Source: Planctomycetota bacterium (lineage in GTDB: Bacteria > Planctomycetota > Phycisphaerae > WQYP01). From it: a stretch of DNA of 55,302 nt. The notes beneath the pieces were generated by a model. The model did not search any database and was not told the DNA's origin. It worked only from the letters and a program-made list of their open reading frames with translations. Each line of letters starts with the position of its first letter. Position 1 is the first letter of the stretch. This document shows positions 53,822 through 55,302 of this stretch, in pieces. Both the position numbers and the translations under genes were made by a program. The stretch covers positions 1-55,302 of the forward strand of contig JAJZJL010000011.1 of NCBI GenBank assembly GCA_021810145.1, written 5' to 3'.

Positions 53822-54994
53822 ATGGCCAAGAATGGAACGAATCACAAGATTAAACACATTGCTCTGCTGCTCGGCTGGAACGCCGAAGGCCTGCATCGGG
53901 GAGTCGCCAAGTTTGCCCGCGAAAGGGGTTGGGCCCTCGATGTCCTGGGCAATCGCCTGCACCGGTGGGTTCCGGGCTGGCAGCCGGACGGCATTATCTG
54001 CCTGCTCGGTTCGGACGCCAACATCGACGCGTATGTCCGCCGGGTCCAAGTGCCAGTAGTCAACATCGGCTACAACAGGGAATTGCCGGTTCCGAGTGTT
54101 TCTACTGACAACCGGGATGTCGCTCAAATGGCCGTCAGTTATTTCCAAAGTTGCGGCTTCTCCGATGTGGGTTACTACTATACGAACGGCGGGCCGTGCG
54201 ATGACGAGCGCTTGCGGTATTTCAGGGAAAGCGCGGCACGTTCGAAACTACGATTGCACATTCTGGATACAAGTGTTCGCAACCGTAGCACCGCCGGTGC
54301 CGACGCCCGGTTTGCGTCACTGCGGCGATCCCTGCACCAACTGCGGTTTCCGTTGGGCATGTTCGTGGAAAATGACGACCGCGGAGTAGAGCTAATTACG
54401 GCGTGCCTAGAAGAGGGCATTGGTGTGCCCGAACAGGTCGCGGTATTGGCCGTCAACAATGACGTGCTCCAATGCGAGTTCTCCCCGGTCCCCCTGAGCA
54501 GCATCGACGAAAACATGCCGGCAGTTGGTTATGCGGCGGCGCAATACTTAGACCGACTTTTTCGGGCGCAGCCCATCCTCGACCCCGATTTGTCAGTTCC
54601 GCCATTGCGTGTCGTGGCGCGCCGCAGCACTGATGTTATGGCGATTAATCACCCCGTAGTGCGCGACTTGCTCCAAAGGCTTGCCGCGCAATTTAACACA
54701 CGTCTTTCGGCCAGAACGGCCGCCTCCTGGGCACCGTTATCAAGGCGCCACCTCCACGCGTTGTTCAAGCGAGAGACCGGCCGCTCGATCGCCCAGTACA
54801 TCATGCACCTGCGTATAAGTCGGGCTGAGCAGTTGCTCGTCGAGACGGAAATAAAGCAACGGGTGGTCGCGGAACGAGCGGGATTTTCCGACGAGCACCA
54901 CTTGATCCGCGCCTTCCGCCGGATTCACTGCTGCACGCCATCGCAGTACCGCAGGGCCGCCCGTTGCGGAATTACCCTTCACGGCAGTGACTAG
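53822..54994 (+). CDS. XylR-like AraC-family transcriptional regulator
   Basis: A 390-residue protein. Residues about 10-275 form a LacI-type sugar-binding domain (HIALLLGWNAEGLHRGVAKF, PDGIICLLGS, PVVNIGYNRELPVPSVSTDN), and residues about 285-385 an AraC double helix-turn-helix (LSRRHLHALFKRETGRSIAQ and RVVAERAGFSDEHHLIRAFR). This layout is that of XylR, an activator induced by a sugar, very common in planctomycetes beside carbohydrate-utilisation genes. It is divergent from the prepilin/PEP-CTERM/GH144/GH3 cluster, which it likely controls; the ligand is probably a product of that pathway. Confidence 0.92.
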   Translation: MAKNGTNHKIKHIALLLGWNAEGLHRGVAKFARERGWALDVLGNRLHRWVPGWQPDGIICLLGSDANIDAYVRRVQVPVVNIGYNRELPVPSVSTDNRDVAQMAVSYFQSCGFSDVGYYYTNGGPCDDERLRYFRESAARSKLRLHILDTSVRNRSTAGADARFASLRRSLHQLRFPLGMFVENDDRGVELITACLEEGIGVPEQVAVLAVNNDVLQCEFSPVPLSSIDENMPAVGYAAAQYLDRLFRAQPILDPDLSVPPLRVVARRSTDVMAINHPVVRDLLQRLAAQFNTRLSARTAASWAPLSRRHLHALFKRETGRSIAQYIMHLRISRAEQLLVETEIKQRVVAERAGFSDEHHLIRAFRRIHCCTPSQYRRAARCGITLHGSD

Positions 54995-55001
54995 TGCGTA
55001 A

Positions 55002-55030
55002 TTGCAATAAAGAGTGATACTACCTATAAT
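55002..55030 (+). promoter_or_regulatory. Sigma70-like promoter of the IS630-type transposase
   Basis: TTGCAA at 55002-55007 and TATAAT at 55025-55030 are separated by 17 bases. The predicted transcription start would coincide with the ATG at 55038, implying a leaderless message. An in-frame ATG at 55029 overlaps the -10 box and is less likely. Confidence 0.45.
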
Positions 55031-55037
55031 GTTGGTC

Positions 55038-55302
55038 ATGGCAAGGAAAGCTAAACCAATTGAATGCGGTGCCGAGGATAGGCAAGTACTGGAACGTTGG
55101 TCGCGCAGCCGGACGGAGTCCCGACAGTTGGTCGAGCGTGCCCGTATGGTGCTGGGATGCGTGAAGGGCATCGCGGTGCAGCAGACCGCCCTGGAATGCC
55201 ACACACGCCCGAACACGGTTATCAAGTGGCGGGATCGGTTTGTCCGGCTGGGGCTGCTGGGATTGCAGGACCGCCCGCGTCCGGGTGCCAGGCGGAAGTA
55301 CG
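55038..55302 (+). CDS. IS630-family transposase, partial at right edge
   Basis: Eighty-eight codons reach the window edge. The sequence ECGAEDRQVLERWSRSRT then SRQLVERARMVLGCVKGIAV, TALECHTRPNTVIKWRDRF and RLGLLGLQDRPRPGARRKY is the N-terminal helix-turn-helix region of IS630 transposases. The DDE catalytic domain would lie to the right. The left terminal repeat should fall in 54990-55030 but cannot be defined without the right end. The element directly follows the XylR-like gene. Confidence 0.85.
   Translation, partial: MARKAKPIECGAEDRQVLERWSRSRTESRQLVERARMVLGCVKGIAVQQTALECHTRPNTVIKWRDRFVRLGLLGLQDRPRPGARRKY

Larger units (their letters stand above)
54990..55302 (+). mobile_element. Left end of an IS630-type insertion sequence
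   Basis: The transposase frame begins only about 44 bases after the regulator's stop, so the left end of the element must be in or near 54990-55030. The outer boundary is unknown because the second end is outside the window; an insertion at a TA dinucleotide is expected from the family. Confidence 0.6.

Overview
The window looks like chromosomal DNA of a planctomycete, most likely Phycisphaerae-like. The evidence is a PEP-CTERM protein, a prepilin-type N-terminal cleavage protein, a XylR-like regulator (sugar-binding domain plus AraC helix-turn-helix), a Hanks-type kinase with a C-terminal membrane anchor, many secreted glycoside hydrolases, and moderately high GC. The lineage is inferred from gene content only. 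I could not run any search.

Layout. 1-3.3 kb: minus-strand phage packaging module (ParB-like protein, ABC-ATPase/GNAT fusion, small and large terminase, the last running off the left edge). 3.3-4.8 kb: lipoprotein thiol peroxidase and MsrA (oxidative stress). 5.1-8.3 kb: N6-adenine DNA methyltransferase translationally coupled to a PIN-domain nuclease. 8.6-9.8 kb: aspartokinase. 9.9-10.05 kb: simple repeats. 10.2-14.3 kb: second phage-like module on the plus strand (HK97-type capsid, two small membrane proteins, a lipoprotein, a double glycosyltransferase). 14.5-20.4 kb: Met-rich lipoprotein, YraN, Gfo/Idh/MocA oxidoreductase, GH57 glycosidase, secreted helical-repeat protein. 20.4-23.2 kb: decaying region with gene fragments. 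23.2-26.1 kb: MetF, then an ImmA/IrrE peptidase-small protein-GNAT operon. 26.6-27.9 kb: secreted GH-A hydrolase. 28.7-32.4 kb: AAA ATPase plus subtilisin-like protease, an IetAS-type defence pair. 32.9-34.8 kb: GT39-like membrane glycosyltransferase. 34.9-36.5 kb: a gene-free mosaic of CAGTAT-type repeats. 36.6-45.3 kb: mostly housekeeping genes (zinc-ribbon protein, class II aldolase, L,D-transpeptidase, RecO, MauE/thioredoxin fusion, Ser/Thr kinase, nucleotide-sugar epimerase, DeoC). 45.7-47.0 kb: Sel1-repeat protein. 47.5-55.0 kb: a glycan locus of GH3, GH144-like, PEP-CTERM and prepilin genes, divergent from the XylR-like regulator. 55.0 kb to the end: start of an IS630-type transposase.

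How the genes fit together. The right-hand locus reads as a regulated saccharide-degradation unit: the regulator senses a sugar and divergently controls surface and secreted proteins and two hydrolases, whose pairing suggests beta-1,2-glucan as substrate. The accessory islands (methylase+PIN, ImmA operon, IetA/IetS) look like genome-conflict genes placed between housekeeping genes. The phage genes appear in two blocks of opposite orientation separated by core metabolism, which suggests rearranged or domesticated remnants rather than an intact prophage. The most promising candidates for undescribed biology are the methylase-PIN pair, the ImmA/GNAT operon and the CAGTAT repeat mosaic.
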